Below are positions 1-10,550 of a DNA stretch of 64,000 nucleotides, piece by piece. Made by a program: the position numbers and the translations under genes. This DNA comes from Arthrobotrys musiformis (lineage: Eukaryota; Ascomycota; Orbiliomycetes; Orbiliales; Orbiliaceae). A model generated the notes under the pieces. That model was not told where the DNA came from and did no database searches. It saw nothing but the letters and a program-made list of their open reading frames with translations. The stretch covers positions 1,550,001 to 1,614,000 of the forward strand of contig JAVHJL010000011.1 of NCBI GenBank assembly GCA_036971715.1, given 5' to 3'. The stretch's first letter is position 1. Each line of letters begins with the position of its first letter.

Positions 1-1328
1 AAGGTTATATTCAGATAAAAGACCATATGCTGATATAAGCTGCTCTTAGGGCGGAGCCGAATACCTTTCTCGGTTCTTGTAAGTCGATATCTTCAAACCA
101 TTCCCGCCGGCAATCTCTAACATGATTTTAGATGCTTCAAACGGTCATCGATATAGCGAAGAATTATGGACATGTTTTTATTGTATCGTTCATTGGAGGA
201 ATCGTCGCTCTTGCATTTTCAGCTTGGTTTTCCGTTACACTTGTCGGCATCTATACTCGCTGGACCCCAAATTCATCAAACACACAATGCCGAAATGGCG
301 GTTGTTCGGATGGGAAAGTCTACGGGCTTGTCGCTTTTGTAACGTTCGCTGCTTACTGGACGTCTGAGTAGGTGGAGAAATTGCCTAGGTTGTCCGACGA
401 TAAGATACTAACGTTGCATCTTGTTAGGGTCATCAAAAATGTCATGCATGTTACTGTTTCCGGGGTTTATGGAAGCTGGTACTTCTCCGCAGGTGGCTCC
501 AGCGCAAATTCTCCGCCGTCTCACCCTACAATGGGCGCTTTCCGACGAGCGATGACATACTCTTTCGGATCAATCTGCCTCGGTTCTCTTATCGTCAGCA
601 TAATTCAACTTCTCAGACAGGCAGCCTCTCTAGCTAGCTCTGATGCTGCTAGCTCTGGGGATATTTTGCAATATGTTATCTTCTGCATTGCATCTTGCAT
701 CCTTGCTATCGTTCAATGGGTCGTGGAGTTCTTGAATGAGTACGCTTACAGCTATATTGCTCTCTACGGTTCCGCATACTTCCCTGCTGCCAAATCTACG
801 TGGCGTATGATCAAAGACCGCGGGATCGACGCCCTCATCCAGGACTGCCTTATCTCTCCTGTCTTAACCATGGGCGCTATGTTTGTCGGGTACTTGTGTG
901 CATTGCTAGCCTACTTGTATCTTGAGTTCACGAAGGTGAGCGCTCAATTCCCTTCCAGCCGGGCATCAAAAATCGAAGGTTACACGAGCTTCAAAAGAAT
1001 AGTGCTGACTTGTGATTACCCTATAGCCTGAATATAACTCTCGTGGAACTTACACCGCAATTGTCATGGTCTTTTCATTCTTGATCGGATTGCAAATCGC
1101 AAACACTTTCCTCAACCCGCTCAAGTCTGGTAAGTTAACGCCACAAACCGCGCATAGTATATTTTACTGGGGATGGATTCGCTGACATATTATTTTTTGA
1201 AAATAGGCGCTACTACACTCTTCATGGCTATGGCTGTCGATCCGCAGGTCCTTATTCAGCAACATCCAGACCTATACTCACGAATGATCCAGGTCTACCC
1301 AGGCGTGTCCGAAGCAATTCATGTTTAA
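1..1328 (+). CDS. PNS1: Pns1 / choline transporter-like (CTL, SLC44) protein, 5'-truncated
   Basis: This is the C-terminal part of a polytopic membrane protein of the CTL family; the yeast member Pns1 sits at the plasma membrane and its transported substrate is not settled. The gene runs in from beyond the left edge. Readable exons are 50–78, 132–367, 428–935, 1027–1129 and 1207–1328, joined by GT–AG introns of 53–91 nt. Family hallmarks in order are RIPFSVLMLQT across the first junction, a TM segment with AWFSVTLV, VYGSWYF, the conserved VVEFLNEYAYSYIALYG block, and the C-terminal FSFLIGLQIAN followed by a short tail ending SEAIHV and TAA. Several hydrophobic segments are visible. Bases 1–49 are probably mostly intron. 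The call rests on motif recognition; the family assignment is firm, the substrate is not. Confidence 0.9.
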
Positions 1329-1829
1329 TCTGTATCAAGTGTAGTATTTCTCATAACAACATTCACGAGACGGATGAGGATGACTTTATAAACTTAACGC
1401 TAAAGAATTCGAATGCGAGTTTGGTTGGGGGTGTGTGTATTGCATATTGAAAGGTTGCGGTTGCGGCCTGTACAAATGAGAGAAAGAGAGGAGCAGCGGC
1501 CAAGCAAGGGTGGCAGCTTTGTTATTAGAAAACGTATCATTATTAATCCTAATAGCTAATACACTTGGTTTTGAGAAAAATTAATTGCCGTCTTATGATT
1601 TGGTGCGGAGTGATCTAGCCTGGGTGCTGTCGTCAACGTTTAACTTCTGCAGTTAGCCTCATGATGATGGAACCAGAGGGGCTCGGTCAAGATGTGCATG
1701 TGTGCCAGCCCTTGTCATTATTATGTACTCATTACTATTGTACCGGTCACGTCCTCTCCTCCGAACCGCTAAGTAGGTTTTGTAAATATGTTCTTAACAT
1801 GCAGAAAAGTAGCAGGAATTTTAGCACTG
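1329..1829. other. Intergenic, convergent 3' ends of PNS1 and VPS36
   Basis: This stretch holds the 3' flanks of two converging genes. AT-rich runs near 1520–1590 could serve polyadenylation of PNS1. No credible gene is seen; short ORFs here lack any family signal. Confidence 0.6.
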
Positions 1830-3884
1830 CTATCCCAAAGCATACCACGGAGACTTCCACCATCTTACGCCTTCGAACGAAGTGTCCCTGACCAACTCGC
1901 CTCTTTCTTCGACCATTTCCAACTCCTCTATTGCGACTGCGATACTCCAGCCGAATTTCTCAGCGGCGTCTTTCGCTAGAACGCTCTTGCCCCAGTTGAT
2001 ATTCACGGCTGTATCCAGCGCCTCTGTGCTTGATAGCTCTTCCAACCATGCTAATACGCTTCTAGCTACCTTCTCATCGGTTCTATTCCTCTCCTGTACC
2101 ACTAAGAGGCCGCTCTTGAATTGTCTCAACCGAACGGGTAGCTGGAGCTTATCGAAAAGCTTAGCTGCGCTTTCGAGGTCGCTTGGACTTATCAGCTCTA
2201 TGCCCCTCGCGCGATTATAAACCGCCCACAAATCCACCAATGTAATGGCGCCCCCTTCTTTCTTCAAAATCGATCTTCGATCATCTGCTAAGAAGTCAGC
2301 AATCGATCTCGCCAACTCGGCGTGGTAGAGCGATAGTGATGAAGATGAAGATGATATCTGGTCTTTTGTGACTGAAAAGTCGGTTGGCCTTAAGGCTAGC
2401 AGAGCCGCCGACTGGTTCAACGCCTCTTTTGCATCAGAATTCGCGAGTGAAGGGTTATCAGCTAGTTGGGTTGCAAAATTTTCTGCGAGAGCGATCTGTA
2501 TTTTTTTAAGTTGTTAGAATAATCTCTGGTTGTGGGATTTTATATGAAGTGTGGGAGGGGAAACCATACGATTTCTTTTGCCCTGCTCATGAGGGCTTCT
2601 AGATCCTCAAACGCTCCGGCTATTGCCCGCTGGTTGTTCATTCGAAGCGCTAGATTCTGTCTTTCTAATCCCCTGACACCTACTATTCTCTCAGGCGGGG
2701 GCGGGGGTCTCGCGGGAGCATCGCTTTCCCTTGAATCTAGAGTCAGGTTTGCAGCACCTGCAGTGATAGAAGGGACATTCGGGGCCTGTTCCAATAGCCA
2801 CTTCCTCTGAACCATGGCGCCTTTTAACTTTTCATGGAATGGTTTCTCACCACCACCTCTGAAAGATAGCTTGACGGAATCAATTTTCTCCCCTGCTGGT
2901 ACGCTCCCTAGATATGCCGGCGCCGGGGATTCGTCCCTGCTTAGAGAAGTTCCGGCCGTTAAGAGGGAATCGTCAAGGGCGTCGGATGAGAGGACCTCCC
3001 CGCACATCTCGCAATTCCGAAGTGCCTGGTCGTTCTCGAATGTGCATCTTGGACAGGCGTTTTTGGACCTCTGTATTCCAACCCGGAGGATTGAATCATC
3101 CGATGCCCCGTTCGGAGGTTTCGTGGGGACAGCAGGGGAGTTGACTATTGCATCGAGGACTGAGCGGTTCGGCTTCACTCCACAGGTCAGACATGGCGGG
3201 ATCGGAGCTGTAGGGCCGAAATTCGAAGGGAATGGGTTTGGAAAAGTGCAGATTGGACATATCCACTGGCGGTTGAGAGCTATGGATTGGAGAGGCGTTG
3301 AGGATCTCGGTGGAGTCGGTACGGGGCTGTAAGATGGACTTCGCGAGGTAGATCGATCTCGTGAGTTTAAAAGGGACGGATCCGACGGTCGCAGGTAGAA
3401 AGTGATTTTGGGGGAGGATTTGAGGAAGCCATTCTGAAAGAGAGGAACCCGTGTTAATTAGACATTTTGACGGGTCCGGTGGGACGAGGATTGGTAGAGA
3501 GGGGTGAAGGAGGGGCTGTTTACGTAAAGCTCGAATCTCTCGACGTCTCTCAGCTCGAGGGCCACGGAATACTTTCGCGGTTCATCGTTATTGACGAAGC
3601 AAACCCGATGGGTGGTCAAGTAGGCGCTGCCGTTCTGAAAGTTTGGGACTTTGTAGCGTCTTACCTATCGAAGAGCATCGGGTTAGTGTTTGGTGGTGTC
3701 TCTTGTCCGGCTTCTGTTACAATGTTACCGCAAGCCGGGCCCTGTGGGGCAGAGGATGAACTCGGAGAGGGGGTGTTCCTTACCCTTCATAAAGACCTAC
3801 AGCGTCCTGGACGAAGAGGAGAGTTTCACTGGGCAAGAGAAGGGGCCGAAGAGCGGGAGTGAGGTCTATCTTGCGGAAGGCCAT
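1830..3884 (-). CDS. VPS36: ESCRT-II subunit Vps36 (GLUE–NZF–EAP30)
   Basis: Vps36 is the ubiquitin- and phosphoinositide-binding subunit of ESCRT-II, which sorts ubiquitinated cargo into multivesicular bodies on endosomes. Exons on the minus strand are 3784–3884, 3524–3659, 2570–3433 and 1830–2495, giving 588 aa. The N-terminus (MAFRKIDLTPALRPLLLP, then YEGRYKVPNFQNGSAYLTTH) is a split GLUE/PH-like domain. Two Npl4-type zinc fingers lie inside it: CPIC…CLTC near residues 136–165 and CPRCTFE…CEMCG near 200–220. The C-terminal half (about 310–588) is the EAP30 winged-helix region, including LVDLWAVYNRARGIELISP and the LLVVQERN segment. Two NZF fingers match the yeast rather than the metazoan architecture. 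The start is the only ATG that opens the GLUE domain. The gene is divergent to the Zng1 gene with 271 bp between start codons. Confidence 0.93.
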
Positions 3885-4093
3885 GATCACGATATCGATA
3901 TCGATGGCGATGAGGATGCTGGTGGTTGTATTAGCTAAGCTAAGGCGGGGGGCCAACTTATAATACGATGGATTATTATCGGCAAGCATCGGCCACCTGC
4001 AACCAGCCGGGGAAGCGCGCTAGATGTAGAAAGAAGGCTGCCTACAAAACATAACTCACATTCTTAAACGGAAATAGAAACAGAGAGAAATGT

Positions 4094-4100
4094 TATAAAA
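4094..4100 (+). promoter_or_regulatory. TATA-like box upstream of the Zng1 gene
   Basis: TATAAAA lies 56 bp before the start codon at 4156 in the divergent VPS36/Zng1 promoter. The position is reasonable for a core promoter with a short leader; it was read by eye only. Confidence 0.5.
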
Positions 4101-4155
4101 GGCCGTCGAATCGAATCTCGCTCTTCTCTAATACAATACACTTGATACAACAAAG

Positions 4156-5792
4156 ATGGACGACGACGATATCCCACAGCTAGTCGAGAGCACAGACGCA
4201 GGTAAAAATGACGTCGACATGGATCTTGCCTTTGGCGACGAGACTCCGAAGGAGCAGAGGGTGCCCATAACTATTGTCACTGGTATGTTGCCCACCTTCT
4301 TCTTCTTCTTCTCTGCGGATAAGCTATGGATATCTGGAGATAGGGAGACAGGGATAGAGAGAAAAAGAAAGAGCATACTGACTTCGTGCATACATACAGG
4401 ATACCTTGGAGCCGGAAAGACCACCCTGTGCGCCCTTACACCGAACTCAAGGCATCCATTGCACTGGCAGGCCGTTTTACCGATACTGACTATTGTGCAG
4501 TCTTAACTATATTCTCAAAGAACAGCACTCCAAGAAAGTCGCTGTGATATTAAACGGCTTGTGCACCCTCTCCTGCCCTGCAACCTTCCAACCCTTCATG
4601 GGGCCTCCGAAGCGGTTGGGTTTGTACGTACTAACAGGGTGCCTGCCTGCATTGCATCGTTCCTGTCTCTCTAGAATTCGGCGACTGTTCGTCCTCACCT
4701 CTGTCCTTTCTTGCGCTCATACTCCTCATATTGCAAAGTTTACTCGGAAGCTCATTTTGGATTCGCGATACAGCCGCAGATATTGAAAAATCGTTAACGG
4801 TCAGTCAGGAAGGACAACTTGTTGAGGAATGGCTGGAGTTGAATAACGGCTGCTTGTGCTGTACAGTCAAGTACGAATACTCTTTTCCATCCTTTTCCTT
4901 TTGAGAAGTCGCATGCTTTCTTTTTTTCTTTCCTTTCTTTCTAAAAAATTATAGGGACAATGGTGTCAATGCGATCGAATCGTTGATGGAAAAGCGGGGC
5001 AAGTTCGATTACATATTACTTGAAACGACCGGCCTGGCGGATCCTGGAAACATCGCACCGCTGTTTTGGTTGGACGACGGTCTCGGTGCGACCATATATC
5101 TGGATGGCATTGTTACGCTGGTCGATGCAAGCAATATATTACGGACTCTGGACGACGTAACAGCGCAGGCGGACCTGGATCCTCATTTGCCCGACCAAGT
5201 TACGACAGCTCATTTACAGATATCGCATGCCGACGTCATACTGGTCAACAAATCCGATCTAGTGAGCTCTGACCAACTGGAAGACGTACAAAGGCGCATC
5301 CGGGGTATAAACGGTTTGGCAAAGATTATTGTGACGGAGAAGAGTGCTGTGCCACAGTTAGAAGGCATATTACTTGATATCAAAGCCTACGATAATTTCG
5401 AAACCGTCGAGGATAGCAAGTTTTCGAAAAGCGGGGGTGTGAGTCGGCTGGACCCCAACGTTTCAACTATATCGTTCGATGTGGATGTCTTGAAAGCCGG
5501 GGCCATCGCGATTGTGGATGCATGGATTCGATCGCTATTGTGGGACGAGAGGGTGCCACTAGATGGGGTCAAATCGACATTGTTTCATCCCGTTGAAATA
5601 CATCGGTTGAAGGGCCGGCTGAAAACCGATGACGGACAAACACATATTATCCAGGGTGTCCGTGAGGTCTTCGAAATCACAGCCGCCAGCGAAAAGAGCG
5701 CAGAAGGTGCGGGGAAGATAGTACTGATTGGGAAGGGGTTGGGGACAGTAGACATCCAGGGAAGCTTCGAGCGGTTCATGTTGATGAGATAG
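4156..5792 (+). CDS. ZNG1: CobW/COG0523 GTPase, Zng1-type metallochaperone
   Basis: This is a G3E-family P-loop GTPase of the CobW/COG0523 group. Eukaryotic Zng1 (CBWD) delivers zinc to methionine aminopeptidase. Six exons are needed: 4156–4282, 4400–4427, 4501–4556, 4675–4686, 4774–4870 and 4955–5792, giving 385 aa. In order: acidic N-terminus (MDDDDIPQLVE), VPITIVTG, the P-loop GYLGAGKTT, VAVILNEFGDS, the metal-binding NNGCLCC motif, LLETTGLADP, NKSD (G4 motif) and a C-terminal CobW_C region with VEIHRLKGRL. The P-loop occupies its own 28-nt exon and EFGDS its own 12-nt exon. The intron after VILN (4557–4674) starts with GC rather than GT. The final exon alone carries most of the protein and would mislead a single-exon gene finder. 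Splicing is inferred from family conservation. Confidence 0.9.
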
Positions 5793-6413
5793 TACTCGAG
5801 AATACACGCATGCTATTCTCTCTCTCCAGAGTATAATAGGTCTGGATTTTTACGGAGCCAATATGATACTTGACGGGTACTTGGTAAGCACAAGTACCTT
5901 CAAGTCACCGAGGTGCTTAGCTTGGAGACGCTATGCTCTGTAGAGTCAGGTATGTCGCCTGAAGCGGTATCTATGTTCCGGCCAAAGCGGGAGCTTTGCT
6001 TCCACGGGGCTAGCTGCTTCTCAAATATGTGCTGGGAGACACTTAATTTGCTTATGTATCCAAGTACCTACGTGTCTGAAATTCCAGCTCTTGCACTGCA
6101 GCCTCGAGGGCATCGAACGGGGCCAGCGTCTAGACTTAAGTACAGTACGAGCTATCAATTGTCCATTGGTATTGTTGTCGATATCGGTATCTTGGGGTTC
6201 AATTGCAATACAATATACTATACATACCCGGGATCCAAACTTTACCAGCCATTGGCCAATATTATATATGTAATATACTCTATATAAGTAAGTAGAACTG
6301 ATCCGTCTAATCGCGACTAGTAGCTGGACTCGACTGTTTGATAGTAAATAGAGTACCGTCGATACCCGTCTAACTGCCCCCGGCCCCCCCCCCCAAGTAT
6401 AGCCAGCCATATA

Positions 6414-6455
6414 GATACTTACTTACATATATAAGTACTTACTTAAGTAAGTACG
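6414..6455. repeat. Palindromic GTACTT/AAGTAC repeat cluster
   Basis: The stretch reads as interleaved ACTTACTTA and TAAGTAAGTAC units and is nearly self-complementary, centred on ACTTAAGT. The same vocabulary recurs in other intergenic regions of this window (42805, 42991, 51186, 57326). Confidence 0.6.
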
Positions 6456-6560
6456 TGTATAGTCCCTCGAGCATCTACTGAACGCTGCGAGTGGCCGTTG
6501 TTGTTGTTGTATAATATTCCATGGATCCATATTCATGCCGCACTGTTAGCTGCTAAACAC

Positions 6561-6630
6561 TTCACCTCACCTCACTTCAACCTCACTTCAACCTCACCTC
6601 ACTTCAACCTCACCTCACTTCAACCTCACC
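6561..6630. repeat. Minisatellite of CACCTCACTTCAAC units
   Basis: About 70 bp of direct repeats built from CCTCAC and TTCAAC blocks in alternating order. It is non-coding and lies about 1 kb upstream of the Ran-binding protein gene. Confidence 0.75.
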
Positions 6631-7665
6631 ATCATCTCATCACCTTCCTCGAACTCGAAACCACCCTCCGACGACATTCCCCAGGCGGGAATACAGATCC
6701 AACAACTCCCATCGTCATCATCATCACCTTCTACTCGGGCGTTTAGCCTTACTGGGTCCCGAGGTGATACCGTTGCTGTTGTCCTCCGTTTGGTTTTCGG
6801 TGGATCATACGTTATCTACTTAACTGCTTGGTTATCCTGCAACGGACAGCCGCCAGCCACTCAGAAGCTCCTCCTCAACCTCAACCTCATCCTTCACAAC
6901 CACTCCCACCACCACCGCAGTAAAACCAAAAACGAAAAAAAAACAACCCTTCCACCCCATCTCTTCTTCTCCTCCGTCATCTTCACTCCCATCGCCTTGA
7001 TCTAAAAGCATCATCGTCGCCTCGGGCCTAACGCAAATCTCACCGTTCATCCTTGCGCTTAAGCCCTTTCGCTTGCCATAGAGCTTCAAGTATCTACCAT
7101 CAACCTCGGTTCTGCTGACCAACACTCTATATCTCGAGACCTTGCTTCGTCGCACGAGTTCTCCCTACCCAATAACACGGTCTTCGTTCTGTATAACCGC
7201 CCCCCGTCTCTTTCGCTGCTCTGCTTTCACCTACCGGTTCTTAGGTAAGAAGTTTCTTTGTCTCCTCACAAAATCAATAAGCAGGAAAATACCTGCCTGG
7301 CCCTTGTTCATCAGCTATACCTAACCCGTATATACCGAAAACTCGCCAGCAGCCAGCCTGTTGAGCCCTTGATATTTTTATCCCAGTTGATTCCACATTT
7401 CCTTCCTTTCCCTGACCTCTCCTCCAATCTTTGCCTTAATACTCTATCTCAAATCTCTCTTTTCATGTCTAAATCCTTACTCGAGGTACCCCTCAACTCG
7501 ATCAATTTAAGCTAATCAAACCCAAACCCGTCAGGTTCGTTCTGTTGCATATCACTCTTCACAATTCACTATACAACAGCCTTCAGCAACCATCACTCTT
7601 TCTCCATCCTTTCCTTGTCAGCCAGTTCCAACCAACATATCTAATCGAATATAACTATTTTCAGA

Positions 7666-10132
7666 ATGGTTTCCACACGCCGTTCGAAGGGATCGCCTCC
7701 TGCCCTACTAGCGCAAGACTCCGACCTATATGGCGGTGTCTTGTCGCAACAGTCCGACATCTATCCCGGCGCCTTGTCGCAAAGCCATGATACTTATACC
7801 GACTCTCAATCGCTGTTCCAGTCGCAATCCTCCCCCCGGAACAAGAAAAGACGCAGATCACCCCGCCACAATGGATCTCAGTCGCCAACATCGGGTGCCG
7901 ACAGCCCCAAGTCAGACTCTTCAGCCCGCGAGAAGATGAGGAAAACAAGAATAGAAGAATCTGGTAAGTGAAACCAACACTTAGGAATAAGGTTTTACTA
8001 TCATATATCGCACGCAAATTGCATACATTGAATCACGTTTTACCCACGTTTTTTTTTTTTTTTTTTTTCAAACTCGAACTGATTTTCTGGTTACCTTCTT
8101 ACTACAAACGCCTTCGAGGGAGATGCTAACGACCGCCTAGAACACATCCCGAGATCCAGCCAGGAAAACACAGATGAGATGGTCGACGTGCAAGCCGGTG
8201 AAGTTTCTCCTGGTGGAAACCGTCGTAAGAGGCCGCATGACGAGATCGCATCCACTACCAAGGACGCCAAAACCCCGACCTCCGAATCCGAAAATCGTTC
8301 ACCGAGCAGAGCGGCCAATGGAGAACCTTTAGGGAAGAAGCTAAGGGAAACCCCTTCGCCCCCCCGGGATGTTGATGATGAAATCTGTATGTTCGCACCC
8401 ATCCCAGAGGATGTTCAGGCTGCTATCGACAAATTCTCTACATATCTACGCCAGAAAGAAGCAAATAATTCATTGGTTCCTGCCACTCCTGGGGAAACGG
8501 AGAGGCCATCGTCGCCCGTCGGCGCGGTAGTCCACCCTCTCACTCCTAATAGCAGCAATCTTTCCAACAATGATTGCTACAATAGGGTTTCATCTCCCAA
8601 ATCAGTAACTTTCCCAAAAGTTTTCACGGCTAGCCCCCGCGTTAAGCACCCACAAATCCCAAAAGATGAGGCCAACAACGTGCGCAAGTTAACAAAGGAG
8701 AATATAGCTGCCGAAATCGAACCTCCCAAGAATGGTGATTCCAAGCCTGCAACCCAGAATGAAGAATTGAAGGTATGATGCAAGCCCAGTCCAAATCTCA
8801 AGGCACATGTGACCGGCCCATGCTAATGGTTCACCCAGCTCCAACCGGGAAGCGGCTTTTCAAATACCTCCTCCGTATCGCCTTTTGGCTCTCTCGGAAC
8901 CAAAGCCAAAGAAACCCCTTCGAATGATACGCCGAGCAGCACTCAATCCGGATTTGCTACATCCAAGTTCAGCACGTTCGCTAATGTGGCTTCGGCTTTC
9001 GGCGTGTCCCCATCTCCTCTCGGTAGGATGATACCCCATCTCATTATTCTATCTCTCGGGAAGCTAACAGTGTCCTCTTCAAGCTGCCCCCTCTCCGTTT
9101 GCAGGACCACCCACAGGCTCGGATAACGTCTTCAGTAAAATGTCGTCTGCCTCCACCCAGTCGGTCTTCCCAGGGCCTCCCATTGGTGGTGCCAATGTCT
9201 TTGCGAAAATGTCCGGGAGTACCGGTAGCTCTGGATTCGGTAGCTCGGGCTTTGGTGGATCCGCCTTTGGTGCAGCAGCATCTCCATTCGGCTCTAGCGG
9301 TAGCATTTTTGGAAACCCATTGTCCGCGAAACCGCTCCCGAAAGCTCAACCTCTAGAAGGTATCAAAAGCCTCGATAAGGCCGAAGCAGAAGATCAGGAT
9401 TCAGAGAACGAGGGCAGTGACGGAGACGATTCGGGCGAACACGTTGCAGGTGGCGAGGGCGAAAGTTCTAAAAACCCCCAATTTGCGTCCAAAGTTGCAA
9501 TCAAGAGTGGAGAAGAGGACTATCACATGGTGTTCCAAGGGCGAGCAAAATTATTCGAACTTGGTGGCGGAGCCTGGAAAGAACGTGGTATCGGTAATAT
9601 CAGAGTTATCGTCCCAAAATCTGAGGAAGAGCTTGACGAGGGATCGGACGTAAGTTATAGTCGCTTTCCCATGATAAACGCAATTTTCGCCTGAGCTAAC
9701 TTTCGGGTGGGCCTTTAAGAGACCGACGGTTGGTCGAATAGTAATGCGACAAGAGGGCGTCGGAAGATTGATACTCAATACCAGCTTGTTCAAGAATATG
9801 CTCCCCGACGGAAGAACTGCCCAAGAGAATACAATCAGACTCTTAGCAGTGAACAGTGTGCCACTAGCGGAAGCACAGGACGAATCTGAAACACCAAAGG
9901 GTTCTAGTGACGCTCAACCAAAAAATGATGGCGGAGAAGAGAATGGTTCTACCGATAAACCGGACGAAGCCCACAATTCCTCAGATGCAAAGCCAGTTTT
10001 GAAAACTTACCTTCTAAGAGTACGTTCGCACCCCCTTGTTTAAACCGACCTATTCTAACATCCCAATAGTTCAAAGGCGGGGAACTCGCAAAGTTATTTA
10101 GGGCGCATGTAACAGAAAATCTGCCTGAGTAG
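7666..10132 (+). CDS. YRB2: Ran-binding (RanBD1) FG protein, Yrb2/RanBP3-like
   Basis: The protein combines a basic, Ser-rich N-terminus with nuclear-localisation-like clusters (KKRRRSPR, RRKRP), scattered FG dipeptides (SPFGSLG, and a GFG-rich stretch around 9230–9310), an acidic patch (DSENEGSDGDDSGE) and a C-terminal Ran-binding domain (about residues 505–680). The RanBD shows VFQGRAKLFEL, WKERGIGNIRV, RIVMRQEG and RLILNTSLF, and ends FKGGELAKLF. Yeast Yrb2 and RanBP3 use this layout as cofactors of Crm1 export; Nup50/Nup2 relatives are the main alternative. Exons are 7666–7963, 8141–8772, 8839–9022, 9084–9649, 9720–10019 and 10070–10132, giving 680 aa. The acceptor at 8140 was chosen because the nearer upstream AG would break the frame. 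Confidence 0.85.
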
Positions 10133-10550
10133 ACCAGGGCTTCAACCCTCTATGGGCATGACGATCTCGGAACAGATTATCCCCGGCTTTCACACTTACG
10201 TACTCCCTGGGCTACCTCGGCGTCTTTTTTCTTCAATTGCTTGAAACCTGACGATTTCTATTTTATGTTGCTTTCTTGCGTTTTCTACTGAATTATCGCC
10301 CAGCATAGAGGATGTCTCTTATTTCCATCCATCGAATCATGTGCCTCCTTAGCGTGCTGGCTTTACATAGAACTACTTCTATAATTTATTAACCCACTAA
10401 TGTTGCCACATTTCGGATGTTATGGTCTTACGAATGCTATACACTTCTTTTATATCCTATCTGCTAATTAGAATATTGATCCTGGAATTCGAACCGAATT
10501 CTCAAAGTAATATAGAAGCCTGCTAAATACTGGGTTGCGGTGGACCCTAC
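10133..10550. other. Intergenic, convergent 3' ends
   Basis: AT-rich 3' flanks between the converging Ran-binding protein and RAD4 genes. Nothing else is recognised. Confidence 0.6.

Larger units (their letters stand above)
5793..7665. other. Intergenic and probable long leader of the Ran-binding protein gene
   Basis: This 1.9-kb stretch has no credible gene. It holds a run of GC-rich homopolymer (near 6378–6394), GTAC-type palindromic repeats at 6414–6455, a CTCACTTCAAC minisatellite at 6561–6630, and from about 6850 a C/T-rich stretch typical of fungal promoters and 5' leaders ahead of the ATG at 7666. Confidence 0.6.

Noticed and set aside
10486..10502. tRNA B-box-like GGTTCGAATTC on the minus strand
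   Set aside because: No cloverleaf stems or A-box could be fitted around it. No tRNA gene was found anywhere by eye, though a covariance-model search would be needed to exclude one.
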